Positions 62,901 through 64,000 of a stretch of 64,000 nt of DNA are shown piece after piece. The stretch is from CAVTWH01 sp963850915. GTDB lineage: Bacteria > Actinomycetota > Actinomycetes > Mycobacteriales > Micromonosporaceae. How positions within the stretch are numbered: position 1 is the stretch's first letter; every line of letters begins with the position of its first letter. Both the position numbers and the translations under genes were made by a program. A model generated the notes under the pieces. That model saw only the letters and a list, made by a program, of their open reading frames with translations. It did not search any database and was not told the origin of the DNA. The stretch spans positions 124,001-188,000 of the forward strand of contig CAWKND010000011.1 of the NCBI GenBank assembly GCA_963850915.1, read 5' to 3'.

Positions 62901-63856
62901 TACCGGTCGGTGTCTATGTCTGTGGTGTAGCTGACGTCGTACCCGTTGCGCTCCAGGAAGCGCAGCATCGGGTATTCGTTGCTGTAGAGGAAGTCCCGCC
63001 CATTGTTGTCGCCCCGGGTAGCGAACGGCCGGTTGTAGCTCAGCTTGTACGCCCGGCCGTTGGCCCCGCCGTCGTGGTAGAAGTCCGCCCCGCCGTACAT
63101 GTTGTACGCCTGCCAGGTGGCGTCCGAGGTCTTGAACAGAAGCTTGGAGTGACTGGCGTCGTTGCGTACCACAAACACGATCTGGCTCTTGCCGCCGGTG
63201 TCGGTCCGGGTCAGCGTGGCCACGTAGATGCCGGACACAACGGTGGTCGGTACCGTCCACGACGCCGAGACCGCCCAGGTGCCACAGTCGTCGATCTCAG
63301 TTTCGGGCTTCGTGACGCAGATCGGTTGCGCCTGCGGCAGGTGGGCCGAGGGGGTGACCGTGGCGATGGCCCGCGCGCCGTTGCCGGCGTACCAACCCAA
63401 CCGGTAGATGCCGATGGTGTACGCCGCCGCATCGGTCGCGATCTTGAAGTCGATCCGCTGCCCCAGGTTCACGCTGATGTCGGTGGCGAAGCCCTGGATG
63501 CTGTCGTCGCCGGAGCCGTGGATGTCCCACACCGACTCGGGCGTACCCGGCTTGCTGTTCTCGCACACCACCGGGTTCTGCACGCAGCTGTCGGCCTGCG
63601 CGGCGGTACCCACACCGCCGATCCCGGCCACCGCCATCGCGAGTACTCCGAGCGCCGCCACCGCCGGACGCCGCCACCGGCCCACCAGCCGAGCCAGCGA
63701 CCGCACCGCATCCGGGCGCACCGGCAAGCCGGATCGCTTCCACCGCAACCGATCCCGGTCAAGGGCCGGCGCCGGAACGGCCGGCCGCAGCCGGATCGGG
63801 CCGCCGCCCCGCAGCCACCCGTCGGACCAGTTGTCTCCGCTACCCAAGGAACTCAC
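59966..63856 (-). CDS. Giant secreted protein with dimethylformamidase-like domain and three DUF4082 modules
   Basis: 1296 residues from GTG 63856; a GTG at 63721, nearer the signal peptide (RRPAVAALGVLAMAVAGIGG), is also possible. Order: a large domain like the beta subunit of N,N-dimethylformamidase (GIYRLGWYAGNGAR, ATWQAYNMYGGADFYHDGG, LSVGHDEYWSEGERDNVE), an Ig-like domain, then DUF4082 (GVKVVPASNGYITGVRFYKG), an SbsA-type Ig domain, a second DUF4082, a Ser/Pro linker and a third DUF4082. HDEYW looks like a metal or catalytic site. It is coupled with the flippase, so it may handle the exported polymer. Substrate unknown. Confidence 0.82.
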   Translation of the reverse strand: MSSLGSGDNWSDGWLRGGGPIRLRPAVPAPALDRDRLRWKRSGLPVRPDAVRSLARLVGRWRRPAVAALGVLAMAVAGIGGVGTAAQADSCVQNPVVCENSKPGTPESVWDIHGSGDDSIQGFATDISVNLGQRIDFKIATDAAAYTIGIYRLGWYAGNGARAIATVTPSAHLPQAQPICVTKPETEIDDCGTWAVSASWTVPTTVVSGIYVATLTRTDTGGKSQIVFVVRNDASHSKLLFKTSDATWQAYNMYGGADFYHDGGANGRAYKLSYNRPFATRGDNNGRDFLYSNEYPMLRFLERNGYDVSYTTDIDTDRYGSLLTNHQVFLSVGHDEYWSEGERDNVEAARDAGVNLAFFSGNEVYWKTRWEPSEDGSSTPYRTLVTYKETWANAKIDPSNEWTGTWRDPTFSPPYDGGRPENALTGTAYMANTDDLALQVPPDQGVYRLWRNTSVASLAAAGQTATLAPHTIGYESDEDLDNGFRPAGLIDLSTTTGQTPQYLQDFGLVVAPGTTTHHLTLYRAASGALVFSAGTIQWAWGVDDDHDGTESPADPAMQQATVNLLADMGVRPDTLMTGLVAATASTDTSAPTVTVTAPADNSTVVNGSLVTLSGTASDAGGVVAAVEVSTDGGTTWHRATGTSTWSYTFAASGVNQQTVFVRGVDDSLNIGSTPASVRLNLTGPASLFGAEVPATPAVSDASAVTLGVKVVPASNGYITGVRFYKGTGNTGTHTGTLWSASGAKLATGTFTGETATGWQTLTFPSPVAVTANTTYIASYYAPAGHYAADNWAFVYSGLTAGPLSTPRSDHVAGNGLYAFGSAFPATSFEAANYYVDVQFVDESVVVPGVQSTAPAANATYVPVSVHPSATFSKALDPASVSATLAGPAGPVAVTSAYNAGTRTVSVTPSAALATGTAYTVTVQGRDLTGNPLSGANSWTFSTETYANLSTLFAADAVPQVPATGDSNPTEVGAKFVPQVSGTVVGVRFYKGDGNTGVHTGSLWSAAGTLLAKVTFSNESGSGWQTAHFDTPVPVGVGSTYVISYYAPNGHYAADPAYFGSALTTGVLTAPAGSNGVYRYAADAFPSNAYQSSNYWVDPLFVAGPGAPSPTTPPASPTGSPGASSASPLPSASPSPLPSGVVSLFSNDDTPATANWSDPKAVEVGLKFSADTAGVVAGVRFYKGSQNTGVHTGSLWSATGQLLATVTFQSESAWGWQQASFSTPVRITPNTAYVISYSTTVGYYSATLNSFASSGLNKPPLHVATSGSAYRYGGGFPNSTSKHNYWVDVMFLPDPVG

Positions 63857-64000
63857 CTCTAGAACGCCGCCACCGATGGTTCCGCCGGATGATCCAGTTC
63901 GGACTGCCGTACCCCGCCGCAGCCGACAACTCGGATGCTACGAGCATTCCTCGCAAGTAGCCGAAAAAGCCCATCAACCATATGGACATTACACATAGGC
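63857..64000. other. Right-edge sequence without a supported gene
   Basis: The last 144 bases hold the upstream region of the giant secreted protein gene. The end is A/T-rich for this window. No promoter or gene is clear; the region is cut by the window edge. Confidence 0.4.

Overview
The window is about 70% or more G+C. It has strong GGAG-type ribosome-binding sites, many GTG starts, many four-base ATGA/GTGA gene overlaps, Tat and lipoprotein signals, a c-di-AMP (ydaO-type) riboswitch and LacI, GntR and IclR regulators of sugar use. This fits a soil actinomycete, probably Micromonosporaceae. The family is inferred from style and gene content, not from a marker gene. No tRNA, rRNA, CRISPR array, transposase or integrase was seen.

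Layout. (1) 1-12587 is a sugar-acid catabolic locus. An IclR regulator (6915-7757) lies back to back with an operon of enolase-superfamily dehydratase, DapA-type aldolase/dehydratase, SDR dehydrogenase and 2-keto-3-deoxy-sugar kinase. In the opposite direction run GntR, two ABC permeases, a binding protein, a second dehydratase, a second SDR and a GH30-like glycosidase cut by the left edge. An SMP-30 lactonase converges on the kinase. Together they import a sugar or sugar acid, open its lactone, dehydrate it to a 2-keto-3-deoxy acid and feed it to central metabolism. (2) 12588-13979 is a ydaO riboswitch in front of an NlpC/P60 cell-wall hydrolase. (3) 14257-17568 is a four-gene overlapped signalling operon: tiny leader ORF, receiver-PP2C phosphatase, HAMP histidine kinase and single-domain receiver. 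(4) 17647-19667 holds ornithine aminotransferase and dimethylargininase. (5) 20160-29749 is a chitin island: three GH18 chitinases (two with paired CBM5/12 modules), a galactose-oxidase-type copper radical oxidase with a coupled membrane protein, and a VapBC pair. (6) 29903-44285 is mixed housekeeping: lactonase, AAA ATPase, LacI regulator, DUF3817 protein, cold-shock protein, GNAT, SerA coupled to a D-2-hydroxyacid dehydrogenase, septum-formation lipoprotein, secreted beta-propeller, an HhH membrane protein coupled to a BON/OmpA protein, and a metallo-beta-lactamase-fold hydrolase. (7) 44806-49127 is a large secreted multi-module beta-helix protein (GH87-like) broken by about thirty one-base indels. 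(8) 49188-63856 is an exopolysaccharide locus: acyltransferase, MFS, TolB-like propeller, four glycosyltransferases, secreted hydrolase-like protein, Wzx-type flippase and a giant DUF4082 protein.

Two signals are not explained by ordinary gene content. First, the indels in the 44806-49127 gene, and the isolated frameshifts in several other genes, nearly all fall at codon third positions, where two alternative synonymous bases stand side by side. This looks like a merged consensus of two closely related copies or an unusual error mode, not ordinary pseudogene decay. Second, two nested-palindrome intergenic elements of 67 and 69 nt (17579-17645 and 34581-34649) share one architecture and look like a dispersed repeat family. 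Simple tandem repeats also sit at or next to several genes whose frames are disturbed.
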